Positions 1-13,055 of a stretch of DNA of 64,000 bases are shown here, piece after piece (the first letter of the stretch is position 1; every line of letters starts with the position of its first letter). The translations under genes were made by a program, and so were the position numbers. The DNA comes from Lingula anatina. Its lineage: Eukaryota; Brachiopoda; Lingulata; Lingulida; Lingulidae. The stretch covers positions 24,211 through 88,210 of the forward strand of contig NW_019775897.1 in the NCBI RefSeq assembly GCF_001039355.2. Direction: 5' to 3'. Under the pieces are notes generated by a model. The model was not told the origin of the DNA. It worked only from the letters and a program-made list of their open reading frames with translations, and did no database searches.

Positions 1-1144
1 AGGTGACTCAGACTGTTTGTTGTGCCCCTGCACGTGTATAAATATGAAAACATGCTAACAGGTTATAACCCTTCTAAATCATTGTCATGGGTTACACACT
101 CCAAGCTATATAATAACATGCTAATATGTTTAACAATTTACATCATTTTATGATTTTTACTTCTTTTGTCAAACAAGCATATTGATTACCTAAACTTAGA
201 TCTGCAAAACCATATGCCACATTAAGATATTACCCAATTTTTCAGTCAAATATTTTACATCAGTTTCTCAAAGAAAAAAAATGATGATTATCATGCCGTC
301 TAAAATAACAATTACAAACCTTTAAGGCATCAATAACATGCAATTGTGTTGTACACAAAAACCAAGATCAGTGTCATATTGCAAAAGGTCAACTAAACCC
401 TTTTTTGTTGTTCTCTTTGATAAAGCTAAGCCTTGGTAGCAAATCTATTCTTAATTTGCCTTGATGAGAAAAATAACATAAATTAGACGCTCTTCAAATA
501 GTGTGTAAAGGTCAATATATAGTCTCACAATTGGCTGTTACTAGAAATGAGTTGAAATATTAAAAAAAATATTGTATCCCTCCCCACTTTTTTAATCTTC
601 AACTAGCTGTTGATATAGTGAAATACCACATGACCACATAGATTTATTTGCACTTCAGTAAAATAAAGGTGCATCCAGACAAGGACTAAATCTGAGACCG
701 ATTTAGGTAGGTCCACAACGCGTCCACAGATGATGAGATTGTAATACCATATCTTAAAACTCTGTTACAATGTACCAGGGTCAGAGAGAATTTTATCTTT
801 ACGATGTTCACAGATATTTTTATGGTTTAATTCTGTATTGCATCTGTACTGTTAGAGTTAATGTTTTTGCAGAGAAGTTCAGAAATTATGTGAACAGCCA
901 GCTGGTCTATGGTGGGGAGTTAAACCTTGCCATAACAGTCCATGATTTACTTTGTGTGAACACGGTTCAGCTGTGCTGAGCAAGGTAACAAGCAAACCCC
1001 ACCAGACCTAGAACACTTAATCACTGGACCATTCTTTCAGTTATCTGTTGACGCCAGTTGTACCTAAATGAATCCAAACTTAATTCCGTGTGTGAATACA
1101 CCTTATAAACAAACAACAGGTATTTAATTTCAAATGTTTTCTTG
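1..1144. other. 3' flank of the CoA-transferase gene, no coding sequence seen
   Basis: AT-rich DNA beyond the stop codon of the minus-strand CoA-transferase gene. The short open frames show no family resemblance, no cysteine or motif pattern and no convincing splice sites. An AATAAA on the minus strand (plus-strand tttatt at 643-648) could be the poly(A) signal, which would imply a 3' UTR of about 500 bases. That is a guess from position only. Confidence 0.5.
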
Positions 1145-4100
1145 TTAAGGAGATGGCATGCATTTTAATCTGGCAAATGCTTCTTTCTCCAGTGTTTCTC
1201 TGTGATCTGGGTGAGCGATTTTGATTAATTCGTAAGCTCTCTGTCTGAGATTCTTGCCAAACAAGGACGCAATGCCGTATTCCGTCACTATGTAATGTGC
1301 ATGTGCTCTGCTGGTCGTAACACCCGCCCCTGTAATACAAGCATTACTCATTTATGCAGTACATATATCTTTGTTTTTCATCATATATATATACCATGAA
1401 AAAGGCGTGAATAAAACACTTTTTTCAATAATAATAGCCTTTTGTTTTGAGCAAAAAACTTACAACGTCTGTGGAAGGTTCAGAACTGTTTTTTTTTTTT
1501 TTTCTTTTTTTATCAGCAAGTCTTTTCATTTAAAAACAGCACAGGTAATTTGGAATGAACACTATCTACTGCGTTAAAAAAGAGCATGTATATTAGTTCA
1601 CACAGTCAGTACCATAATATCAGATCTGTCCATAGTTTGAGTTAAATAACAGTCTTACCAGCTTTTAAGACGGGAACAATTTTGGATTCCCCTTTTTGGG
1701 TGGTGGAGGGGAGGGCAATGATTGGTTTCCCCTGGCCGTCCATACTTAGAGCAGCACCGCGCAAAAAGTCAATTTGACCGCCAACACCTGGGGAGATTTT
1801 CGAAAAGTCAGTGTCACAGCAGAAAATATTGTGATAAATTTAAAATCATTGAAGACAGAAATAAGATTCATAGTTTTTTAATCCATACAGAAATTGATGT
1901 ATTAAAAATATCATTAAAGCTCATTTCTCTACTGGCATATATTTGCTTTGGATTTAGTTCATGATATTCCTGGCTAAAATGTTCTTATTTCTCACTAAAA
2001 TGCCCTTATCTTTTACCCTATATGAATTTGAAAAAAAAAAAACAAAATTCAGCGCATCAAAACCTTTTTCTCTATAAAGACCATTTTTCTAAGAATCAGA
2101 TGAATTGGTTTACCGGAGTACATCCAGGTCCCAATGGAGTCTGCACACACCTGTCCTGTCAAGTCAATCTCAATACACGAGTTGATTGCCGTCACTTTAG
2201 GATTCTGGCTAATTATGGAAGTATTATTTACAAACCCTATGTCCAACATCACTGAAAGAAGAAAAAAACTGAAATGTACCATGGGCTCCCATTCTTTTCT
2301 CATGTGAAACACAGTCCCATTTGTTAAATATAATATTTTTTTTTTATTCAACTCACATAGAAAAGAAATTATTTTATGGATAAAGCATGCAACCTATTGC
2401 CTTCAATGTACATTTTAATGTTTGACATTAGCATGAAACATCACAACTTGGAGCAAACTCTCAGGAAAAAAACACATTGTAATAGCAGGATATAGTAGGT
2501 ATTACTTTTTTTTCTTTTTTCTACTTTATTTTTTAATCCCCCTGTATAGAAAACTCAATTCCAACAAACCCCACATACCAATCATTGGATTATCGTGCAT
2601 ATACTCGTACAGCCTCTTTGTCCCCACGGCAAAACCTCCTACGATTTTCCCAGGATGGATATTCTTCCCAGCATTTGTGATGGCACCACGTTCCACGAGA
2701 TCGATCATGCTATCGCCCAACATCTCGCTGTGAATGCCAAGGTCCCTGTGACTCCATAGAGCACTGATTACTGCATCTGGGATATTACCAATACCTGAAG
2801 AAACCAAGAATAAACTTATTTAAGGAATCTTAAAGAACTTTACTTTTCAGCTTTTTTTATTTGAATAGTTTAGTTTCACTTTCATTTTGTTTTGTTTTAG
2901 CTGAAGTCAAGTTTTAATTGACTCTTATACTACTTCCCAATGTATCACCTTAACACTTGACAATTTAACACCTCCGCAATTGCTGCACCTTGTAATAAAT
3001 CCTTCACAATTAAATAAACTTTGTACATTGGATAAGAGTAATATTCTCCAGCACCACTGCTGTGAACTAGGTCAAATTTAAGATAAAAATCTGAAAAAAA
3101 ATTCATAACTGCAAAAGAAATGCATTGTTGTGAATCAGACAAATTTTTCAAAAATGAGTGTCCATGGCACCTGAAATTGAGGAAATTGTCAAAACGACAT
3201 CTTAACCAACACTCACCCATCTGCAAAGTGGCGCCATCTTGAACTAAGTTAGTAGCGATTATGCGTCCAATCTGCTGTTCCACCTCGCTAGTTGTCCTAT
3301 TGGAGTTGTACTCAGGCAGAGCGTAGTCTTCCTGCACCATGGCGTCAAAGTGAGACATGTGAACCATTCCGTCTCCAAATGTACGAGGCATGTTGGGGTT
3401 CACCAGAGCTGTAATAGTTACAAATAAATAAATAAATTAAAAATTATTAATAATAGAACATAAATAAATAAATATTAAAAATAATTAAATAATTTGAAAA
3501 CAGAAATGACACTGCCATTCAGTGAAAAAGTTGGAAAATATGGCATAGGGTCCAGGGGGCTGCATAGGCCAATATTTTTGGCTCCCATAAAGTTGAAAAT
3601 CTGCTTAAATTTTTTTAAAAAATATTTTCTTTCTTCCAAATAAATACATCACTTACCTATGATATACCTGGCATTCTGCAAGGCAGCTCTAGCACAGTCC
3701 ACACTGGGACCCAGCGTACAGAAACCGTGTTCATCTGGTGAGCTGACAGAGATCAGGGCAACATCTAGGGTGATTAAATTGCGCCTAAAAAGCAGCGGAA
3801 TTTCACTGAGAAATATGGGGACAAAGTCGGCCCTTCCGTCATTCACTGCTTCACGGCAATTGTCTCCAATGAAAAATGAGTTACTTCTGAAAATTCCTAG
3901 AAGGAAAAAATATCACATTAAAAAAATTATCATAAATGGTCAATGAATAATATAGTTAATGAAAGATACATTAATACGTATAAACCCTATTATATTAAAA
4001 ATATTTTAATGAGTTTGTAGGTCTTGTGTGGTCAAAATTTTAGGATTTTGACTTCTTGTGACTGAAGTAATTATCAATAAAATGACACTTTTCTAGTTAA

Positions 4101-6290
4101 TAAACATGTAAATAAAAAGCAAATGTAAAAAACATGTTTTTGCAAAATGAAAGAAAATATAATAAAACAGATTAATGACTCACTGAATGAATGTATAAAC
4201 AAGAAACATGCAAATACAAATGATAAAATACGCATAATACAAGCAGGAAAAAAACTATAACTAACAAACTAAATAAATAAATAAATATTGACTCACCTTT
4301 GTACTCTGGCTGCACATAAGGGGTTTGGCAAATGAGAAACATGTCCATAATCTCTATTCCGTTCAGGTCGGAGTCTAACCCATGCTGTGCCAGGGCATTA
4401 ACGAGAGGCATGGGGGTGGCCGCCCCACCGTGGACAAATACCTTCATCCCTGGAATATGAACATTATGACTCTCAATTCTAATTTTATTTCATTATGAGG
4501 CATATGGCAGGGACGTATAAGGATTGTAATGTATCAGTATACAAGCCTGCCTGACTGGATGAATTACTAGTATTTGCACATAAAAATTATGACATATTGA
4601 GTCAGAATAGTAGTAGTATATATAATACACAGTGGGCAGTGCCGGATTTAGAGAAGGGGAAGTCAAGGGGGTCCTACCCCTCCCCCCCTTTCGATTTCTG
4701 GTCCCCTCTTGAGATTAGAATTCTGACTAGCTGAATCACGGTTCTAAACCATACCAAATGGCACCATTGGTCCTCTAAAATACCAAAATTTTGCCTAAGA
4801 CTTGATGATATTGTTTCTGAGTCTGATGTTGAATACAGCTCAAAACATAAGAAAAGCAAGGGCCCTTCAGTGGGGTGGGGGTTTGGGGGGTGGGGGTAGA
4901 GGGCGGCCTCACTACTGCAGAGCCCCCTTCAAATAATCCCGGATCTGCCCCTGGTAAACATGTGTCCATGATTTACTACACTGAGTGTAACACATGTGAT
5001 GCAGCAAGATTGTATTACATAAGTACTTGCACCTGATATTTATACTGAAGTACCAGAACAAAAAGTGCTTAAACTCTCATAGCTAAAAGATCAAAACTCT
5101 TGCAGCACTCTCATAGTTTGTATACCACACAGCAACCTTTAGCTAGATGTGAAGTACTTCAGGTGTGCCGCAGGTGTGCTACAGGTACAGGTACATGTAG
5201 CTATGTGAGCAATTCCTGGCGTTATTACAGGAAGCTTAAATCATGGTAACATGTACATAAAATTGACTAAAAGCTGAGATTCTGGCCAAGTAATACTGCT
5301 TACCACCACAGCGATGTGAACTTACTTGAGTTTTTTTTTTTTTTTCCAGCTCACACACTAGTACACTCGTGCCAAGCTGCACGTCAAGTTGCATTAAAGA
5401 AGAAGCTGTCCCAAAAATTCCATCAATACTCTCAACTTAATGTTATAGCTAGGAGGCCTATTAGATTATATTATATACCTGGTACAGGCCCATGCACATA
5501 TAACAAAGAACTAACCTATTTACTATTTTTGCCTTTGATTATATTTCACTTTTTTAATCTTGGGCATTGACTAGATCTTCAAGGCTTACAAATTATAGCA
5601 GGTTAATTAACTCTTCAAAATTTTTCGTGCACTCTACACTTTTTTTTGGGGGGGGGGGGAGGGGGTGTATTTTTTCTGTCATTTTATCACATCTTGACTT
5701 TTATAACCTTCAAACTGCATCAAAATGCATTCTGAAAGAAAGTAATAATGTTACATTTACTGCAGCAACTCTGTTTTACCATATTATCAAAAAATTATAA
5801 GCATCCATGCAAACAATCAAGTAATTCGGTTTTGCACAGCAGTCAGCCCACACAACAACCAGACCAATATTTAACCCCAATGGCCCGACCTTTTAAGACA
5901 ACTGACCCACCTGGACGTGCAAGCGGTCATCGTGGGGTCACCAAACAACTCGGACAACCCCAAATGACCTTCAAACACATTACTCCATATTCTCCGAGAT
6001 AATAAGTTATTGCATTCCACTAAAATGACAGCATGTGTCATCTATGTTAATATTAATGTGTTAAACAATGTAGAACATCATTAGAGTTATATTTAGCGTC
6101 ACTTACCGGACCTCACGACCGACACGGCCTCCTCGGCCGACATCCATTTCGGCAACTTATCAGGGATCGGGTGACACGGCTCCGGAGAATAAAAATGGAA
6201 AAACCTCGAGGTTGCTTTAACGCCTGGCTTGCTAGACTCATGGAGCGTCTTCGTTGCTAGGCGCACAGCATTTTTTAACACGGAAGCCAT
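1145..6290 (-). CDS. 4-hydroxybutyrate / acetyl-CoA transferase-like enzyme, mitochondrial, 8 exons, complete
   Basis: Eight exons join in phase into 478 codons plus stop: 6107-6290, 4297-4449, 3657-3896, 3217-3408, 2579-2794, 2114-2251, 1659-1787, 1145-1329. All introns are GT-AG. Family knowledge: these enzymes move CoA between a carboxylate such as acetate or 4-hydroxybutyrate and an acyl-CoA through a glutamyl-CoA thioester. The reading frame shows VHGGAATP, TLQMGIGNIPDAV, GIHSEMLGDSM, EIDLTGQVCADSIG and YSGVGGQIDF. Glu280 in HSEM is the likely catalytic glutamate, and the glycine loop SGVGGQ near 374-380 the likely oxyanion loop. Length fits the bacterial enzyme (about 440) plus a presequence. 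The start at 6290 was chosen because the first about 30 residues are basic, hydroxylated and free of acidic residues until Glu21, as in a mitochondrial targeting peptide. The frame is open upstream but has no earlier ATG. Substrate preference cannot be read from the sequence; an acetyl-CoA hydrolase/transferase role is the alternative. Confidence 0.95.
4637..4953. mobile_element. Degraded MITE-like element in intron 1 of the CoA-transferase gene
   Basis: The ends form an imperfect inverted repeat (cagtgccggatttag at the left; ccggatctgcccctg at the right, whose complement begins cag). The interior is rich in G and C runs. The composition and CAG-type ends resemble hAT-derived non-autonomous elements. 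I find no clean target-site duplication, so the boundaries are approximate. Confidence 0.4.
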
Positions 6291-6957
6291 CGGATAAAGG
6301 ATTAAAAGGGCCACTGAAACGCGACCCGTTCACTTTACCCTACTCACCGATGGAGAACGATGACCTTGTTTTTAACGTTCAATGGTAATGGTGAAAGAAC
6401 ATACAAGATAGCCCCAAACCAAGCCTATTGAAAATTTAAGTCCTGCGCCCTTCAACATTTTGATGTTAAAACAGTTCAAGTACAGTGTTATAGCAATTTT
6501 AATAAAAATATATACTTTTTAAACGACATACATTTAATACAGAATAAGTGCATAGAAAGTTAATTATTTAACGTTACGTTATCTCGATTAACAAAATAGA
6601 AATTATATATTGTTTATTCATTTATTATATCATACATGTACAAGTAGATACTTCTATGAATATATGTAACTGTTGGTAGGCCTACAAACAGAGTCTACAG
6701 GTACGTGTACATTTTTAAAACGCCTATTACCTTACAATGTATACTAAAACTGTGGCACTAAAACTACAATAACGTACGGTTTTTAAAAAAAATAGATTTA
6801 CAAAGAGACCACAAGTCGTGAGTATTGAATGCTAGACTAACCCGGAGTGATAACACCAAGACAACGTGTCCATTTAACGAACTTTAACAGGTGGGCTATG
6901 GAACTTGTTTTAACGTGTGTGTTACAGTGTAATTAACTGTATTGGCGTGAAACTGTA

Positions 6958-7002
<45 letters not shown>

Positions 7003-7962
7003 TGGGTCTGGTCTCATTCCTATTCAATCTATTTATCTCGAGAGGGTCGCAAATCAAACAGCGGCTATTAAGAGCAACAGTTTCCATCCAGATCACAACC
7101 TTTTAATTTTTTTACCAGTTTTTAAGGGTAGTAATTATTCTTTTAATCTTGCTTTCATCCTTCCCCTTTTTAAGTTTTAAATTTCTTTCATTCTTATTAT
7201 GCTTCCAAAAATTAGCATAGGCTAACGACGCTTTTCCAGAGGAAATAGTACGTTAAAGAAATACACAACCTATAGTAGGCCTACATGTAGTAGGCTGCGC
7301 TCTAATCATTATACACACTGTACATTGCCCAGATTCCATGGTCAATTATGATAATCATGAGGTCTAGCGGAGGTACAAGAAATGTTTTATTTCTAAGATT
7401 TTATGAAATATATGTGAATAAAATATGACAATGTGACCCTGTAGACCTATATTTTACTCAAACACTATTATCTACCGGTATGTCTGATGTTAACAAACTA
7501 GCTGGTACTTCTACCTGGCGGCCATGACAAACCCTTACATTAAACTTGATGTTAAACTATCGTGACTACTTTTGATGCAGTGGTGTTTTTAGGATGTATC
7601 TTCACTTGTATAGAGTATAAAAACTATTTACAGGTAACCGCAGTCTGCTTTGATTAATCAGCTAAGAAATGTTGGTCCCAAAACTTTTGTTCAGTGTCGT
7701 CAGGTGAGCGAGATGACCAAAATTTAGAACTGGTATAAACTGGCGTGGACAACCTTTATGTCTGGAGCTCAAGATCAAGCCCTCTGAATACAAAGTTAAG
7801 AGGATTAATACAACTCAATCCTTATGGAATATCTTTCATATGTTCGTCGACAATAGCCGTAACAAATAACGCCCTATTTTTTCGGGCGATTTTTTTTCCC
7901 CGACAAACATTTAAGCAAAGAAACGTTTCCGTCTTTATTTATTTGTTTGTTCGTCGTGCAAG
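6291..7962. other. Intergenic between two minus-strand genes
   Basis: This interval is the 5' flank of the CoA-transferase gene and the 3' flank of the aquaporin gene. It contains an (AG)n tract at about 6959-6999 and AT-rich DNA. On the minus strand an AATAAA (plus-strand tttatt at 7934-7939) lies just past the proposed aquaporin stop and could be its poly(A) signal. No other gene is visible. Confidence 0.5.
6959..6999. repeat. (AG)n microsatellite
   Basis: About 20 uninterrupted AG units. The arginine/glutamate open frames running through it are an artefact of the repeat. Confidence 0.95.
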
Positions 7963-10900
7963 TTAACTAGGAAAGCTGTTAACATCTTGGAGGGCAATGA
8001 AGGCAGGTCTGGGTTCCGAATCTTTTCCTCGGTCAGCTTTACCGTTGCTTTCTCTCAGACTGCGGGCTTCGTGTTGTTTATACGTGGTTGAGACAGCGTG
8101 AATAATGTCGTCCAGTAGTTCTAGCGAAAATAATAATAATAATTATAATGAAATTAGCACTTTTCCCTTGCATTTGGTGCACCCCTCCCCTTAAACTATC
8201 ACAAGGAACTTTACGAACACGTGGTTTAACAGAATGATTGAACTTGAAACGTTTTACCAAGAACGGTAACAGAAATTCTCAAATCATCAAAAATATAAAT
8301 TCATTCACATTTATGTTGTTTCGTGGGCAAATGTTTCTTAATAAATTAAAAGCAGTATTTTTCTCTCAACAAAATCTCATTTAAGGTAGGAGTAGTGCTC
8401 CCTCCCAAAATTCAACTCACCGTTTCTTGTCTCAGCGTAGGGGTCAGCCTCCTTGTCGCCGTCTGGAAATTCGAGACTTTTGACACCCCAGGTGAAGAAA
8501 AACATGTACAGTACGGTTGCTATGGCTGAGCCGGTGAAGGGAGCGACCCAGTACAACTAGGAGAAAAAGAAATATTTCCTGAAGCAACTTAAAGGCATAA
8601 ACCATGCAACAGCCTAAAATCTATCATGAAATAATAAGATTGATAGGTGAAGTAGACGCAGTACGCCCCCTAGCTACATGTACACGATAAGTTAGGCTAA
8701 GCCCGTCCTTTCTTATACTCTGTCAGAGGCCCTCCTAGTTGTTTTAGATAATCGTTACACAATCTGTTGAATGACCGATTCTGTAACAGTAAGAATGGCT
8801 CCTGGCAGACGGAGGGGCCGATCCAGAGATATTTTCTGACAGTCTTCCAAATTATTTTTGTAGATCGATTCTCCATTTTTGACCGTCTTCCTACAGAAAA
8901 AATTAGATACCCGTCAATGTAAACTTTAAAATCTGACCGTCTTCCAGAATACCCAGAAGATGGCCAAAATACGCCCCTCAGACGGTATCCCTCCCCTAAA
9001 GAACATATTTCCTCGGGGACACATCTGACTCCGTAATCTGGCCATCTACCTCCATGGGTAAAGGCACGCATTCAGCCCTGAAACTTTGACAGCATAACTT
9101 AAAACTTAGATCACATGATTAAGATTTGGTGTCGAAAGCAACCAATCTTCAGGACCGTAGCCTGAGCAAAATGCCAGGGGGGGCAAAACAGGACACGAGG
9201 GGGCGGAGCCCCCGAGGGGGGAGGGTGTGAGAGGGGTTGTGCCCCTCCCACGGTGCGGAAAATTTTTAAAAACTGTATGTATAATACTGCATTCTGGTGC
9301 ATTTTAACTGTTATTTATCGCTCAATAAGAAGTCAGAAATTGTGGGTTCATTTTGCCATAAGTACAGTCAACTTTGCAATTATTATTTTTCTTTTTTGCA
9401 CCTCAAATCCCAGGGGGGGGCAGCTTCCCCCCCCCCTGCCCCCCCGGAGGCTACGGCCCTGATCTTAAAACAAAACAAGACAGTTGGGACAGCGCGCCTG
9501 TTATGTGTCTCGTCATTGCTTACCACGACTTTATAATTTAACGAGTATTTAAAACATGTTTATTTTATTCGAGCAAAATATATGTACAATTCTGGCTTTT
9601 TTTTTGTTGTTGTTGTTGTTGTCGCTTCCTATCTAGCTGAAATAGATCTTCTGAACCTGTGATTGGATAGTTACCGGTCACGTGACCTAACCCGCACGAA
9701 AACGCAGTAGATAACTCCAGTGCAGTAGACTACTGCAATCATACTGCAAACTACTGCAATCATACTGCAAACATGCTTCAAATCTGCTTCGATTTGGGAG
9801 CTAATTAGCATATTTGAAACATGCTTCTATCATGCTGCTTATCTACTGCATTAATGCTCCTTTCTGTACAAACCTAGGTACTTTTTGGAGTAGAATTGCA
9901 GTAGGCTATACTGCATTTCTACTGCAAATATGCTCCACACCACTACTGCGTTAATGCTTTTTTACTACTTCGATACTACTGCATTTTCGTGCGGGTAAGT
10001 GTTCCCACTTACCCAGTGTTGTGCCCACATCCAGCCTTGGTTCAGGATCACGTGGGGTCCCATAGCAACAGCGGGGTTCATACAGGCGCCAGTTTGGGTT
10101 GCCTGAAATAACCATAAAGTAAGGCATCTGCATACTGGTATAATTTCAATATCGGCTTGGAGGCATCAAACACGTTTACGGATTTTTTTAAATAGAAATA
10201 TAAACAAAATTTTCATTGTATTTTTTTTTTTTATCTGTTAACAGTTTTGCGTTTGAATTTAAAGAATCGGTTTAATTCCTTTTACCACAGCCAGTCCACT
10301 TAAAAATAGTAAAATATGTTATATCTTGTACGTACCCCGGTAAAGACCATCACGCAGACGAGAAGACCCACTGCCACCGACGGCATGTTGACGGGACGCA
10401 GACGATCATCGATGGAAGCCAGGTTGACAAACGCCAGCATGAAGGTGAGGCACGTCTCCATAAGAAAACCTTGCCACAACGTAATATCTGGGTGCACGAA
10501 CACGGCCCCAAAGTTACCCACTCTCTCCGTCGGGGTGACACTGTCGTCATGATGAAAGTGACAAAACAAAATTCAAAATGGAGAACCCCACAACCAGTTT
10601 TCTCGGATTTCTGGGTTTATAAGGGAGAATGTTCAGTCGAGTACAAAATGGATAATCCATTGGTTAAGCTTTATCAGTTTGCGTTTGGTGTCTGTTATAA
10701 ATGGCACTGTCGGCCTAGTTGGATACGAAGCCGTAAGTTGCCTACACTGTTTTGACATTCAATCGTTACAGATAAAGAAAAAGTCCAATGCATATGCTTT
10801 TTTAATGAAAAAGGTTTATCATGGTCTCTAAATAGGGCGATGAAATAGTAATTTATACTTCTACTTGTAGTCTCCAAGTAAAGAATATAACTCTGTAACA

Positions 10901-12297
10901 TCGTCTGTCTTGTAATAATACGATAAAAATTTGGGAAACCTGAGGCTTGTTATCCCCATAACAATCAATATAAACCCATAGCATTTCAGGCCTGTACAAC
11001 CGTAAGAGTTACAAAGGTACGAGAACGCCCGAAAATTGCCGAAATGTGTTTTCTTCCTATTTTTACTTACAGCCAAGAGAGTCCTGTTCCTGCAATGCCA
11101 CCGAGTAACTGCGCCAGGACGTAGAATAAGCCTGAAAATGTATAGATATTTCTATTTGTTTGTTTGTTTGTTTCCTCATATATTAGGCTACATGCATACA
11201 GTATATACGTATAAACAAATATGCAGACTTTCAAGGTAAGTTCAAATTTTAAAAAAATAAACAAGATTTCACGCTGATAGTCCACGCTTCCAAACACATA
11301 TAGTAAACACGCATCTCTCACAACTATTCCAAGAAAAAAAGGCCTACCTCGCGTTGGCGACACCTTTCTGGCTATAACGAAGGACAACGTGATGGCGGGG
11401 TTGACCACCGCCCTGCTCAGATGACCAAACCCCTCGATGATGGACGCCACCGTGAAACCAGTGCCCAGAGCGTTCTGGACGATGTTGCCGTCTTCCGGAA
11501 ACCTGGGCCATCTGGTTTACAAAAAATTATGACTATAATTTCTCAGAAAAATGGTAAATGCGTTCGAAGAGTATTTTAGGGGACTGATTCGAGGTTCTGT
11601 GAGGTTTTTGTAAAATCTGCGAGACTGATGGCGTGCTTTTGGCCGATTTTTCGGGAATGTACGTTTTACAGAATGACTTCAGTCGAAATTTGCTCTTAGC
11701 AAAGAGTGTATAAAATATACTACCCAACAACGTTGCGCTTTTCTTAGAATTTAAATGCATGCCTGCCTCGTTATTTCGTCTATGTTTCTGAAGGTTGAAA
11801 CACTGTGTTTTAAACAGATTCAAATGTGTGATGTGGAAATGTCGTGAAGACTCAAACGTCTTTATCAAAAATCAAGCACAACATGGGACATTATATTAAG
11901 CATATAAATACTGCTTATATACTTTCTTACCCTATTCACAAGGTAATTAATATACCTTAGTTGTGCAAATGTTCACTTTTTATTATAAAAAATAAAAAGC
12001 ATCAAAATAACAAACTAATGAACGGGAAATGAACCTATCACGATGAAGTTATACGTTTCACAGGAATCATAAACCGTACGCAATTTTCATAAAAACATCC
12101 CGGCATGATAAGAATTTCAATCTCAACTCCATTGACTCTGAGTATATCATCTCGATAACTTACCGGATAGTTAACTGACAATGGGTGAAAAGAAGAATGG
12201 CAGTTCCAATAAATTCGCCCGCCACTGCTTTCCACATAGCAGGTGTTTTGACTTCCTTGAAACCCCATTTGTATTTCGGCAGTTCCTGTATGCCCAT
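7963..12297 (-). CDS. Aquaporin (MIP family) with NPAV instead of NPAR, 6 firm exons plus one proposed terminal exon
   Basis: Exons 12164-12297, 11348-11511, 11071-11131, 10336-10540, 10013-10102 and 8421-8556 join in phase. A terminal exon at 7963-8051 completes 292 aa. This is a six-helix membrane channel. Helix 1 is near VAGEFIGTAILLF (25-37), the first NPA at 82-84 (AVVNPAITLS) and the second at 197-199 (GACMNPAVAMGP). Odd points: the residue after the second NPA is Val200, where water channels and glyceroporins normally carry the pore-lining Arg; and the loop before the first NPA reads GHLSRAV instead of GHxSGAH. This predicts altered selectivity (inference). The start at 12297 begins MGIQELPKYKWGF, an ordinary cytoplasmic N-terminus. 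The last exon is weaker: it has a poor pyrimidine tract and was picked because it fits the phase, ends in TAA and is followed within about 25 bases by AATAAA. Without it, readthrough adds a 14-residue tail. Confidence 0.88.
9150..9461. mobile_element. MITE, CAGGvCCGTAGCC family, copy A
   Basis: Terminal inverted repeats caggaccgtagcct (left) and aggctacggccctg (right) differ at one position. The element is bounded by a perfect 5-bp target-site duplication, atctt at 9145-9149 and 9462-9466. The interior is G/C-tract rich and has no coding capacity. It lies in aquaporin intron 6 and is one of three copies in the window (also 40266-40450 and 58755-58930). The CAG-type ends suggest a hAT relative, but the superfamily is inferred. 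Confidence 0.8.
9691..9995. mobile_element. MITE with CCCGCACGAAAA termini and TAA target duplication
   Basis: The left end cccgcacgaaaacgcagtag is mirrored at the right end by ctactgcattttcgtgcggg (one mismatch over 20 bases). TAA flanks both sides (9688-9690 and 9996-9998), as expected for PIF/Harbinger-type insertion. The interior is built of degenerate TACTGCA / ATGCT words. It lies in aquaporin intron 6 and ends 11 bases short of the donor GT at 10011-10012. Confidence 0.75.
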
Positions 12298-13020
12298 ATT
12301 GAACCCCGATTGAACTATCAATAAAAAACACTGACGTTAAAACTTGGGCGAGAGTGTTCTCCTAGACCCTTCTTCAATTACTCCCCTTTCTCAAGGCGGC
12401 GGTTGGAATCTTCTCGGCAGATTTTCAATAAATTCTATCTCTCAAAAAAACGCTTAGGTACACCTCTGTACGCAACTTAGTGATTGTCGAGATTCTCTCT
12501 TCTTAATTGGTTCTGATTTTTTAACCGGACTATTCCGCCACCGCAGCGAGATCTTTCTTGGAAAAAAACTGCGCCGTATCTTGACTTATTTCACAATTCA
12601 TGTAAATGGGCAACCAACCAGAGATACTACTATTTTAAATGATGGTATTACCACGCTAATTGCAGCAGAGTTTCAATAAACTGATCCCTTTTTGTTGAAA
12701 CTATCTCAACTGTATCTCAACTTCTAAAGAGCGAAGTGCGCCCGTCTTTTATAGGGCCACCACGTGAGTGTTGCACCCCCTGCAGCTACTTGTCCAACCC
12801 CCGGGGGCAGAGATGTACATATTGGTCACCAGCACAGTGTCCACGCCCCGGCCTGGTTTACTCACTGGGAAATACATTGTGGACTGCCATGTACGTGTTG
12901 CTACATGTGACCAGTATACGCATCTTACATAATGTGTTTTACCATATTTGCCCATCTTTTGTGATTGATGTCAAGAATCTTTCAAATCAGTGATTGTGAC
13001 TTTGTAATACTTTACAACGA

Positions 13021-13055
13021 CAACAACAACAATAATAATAATAATAATAATAATA

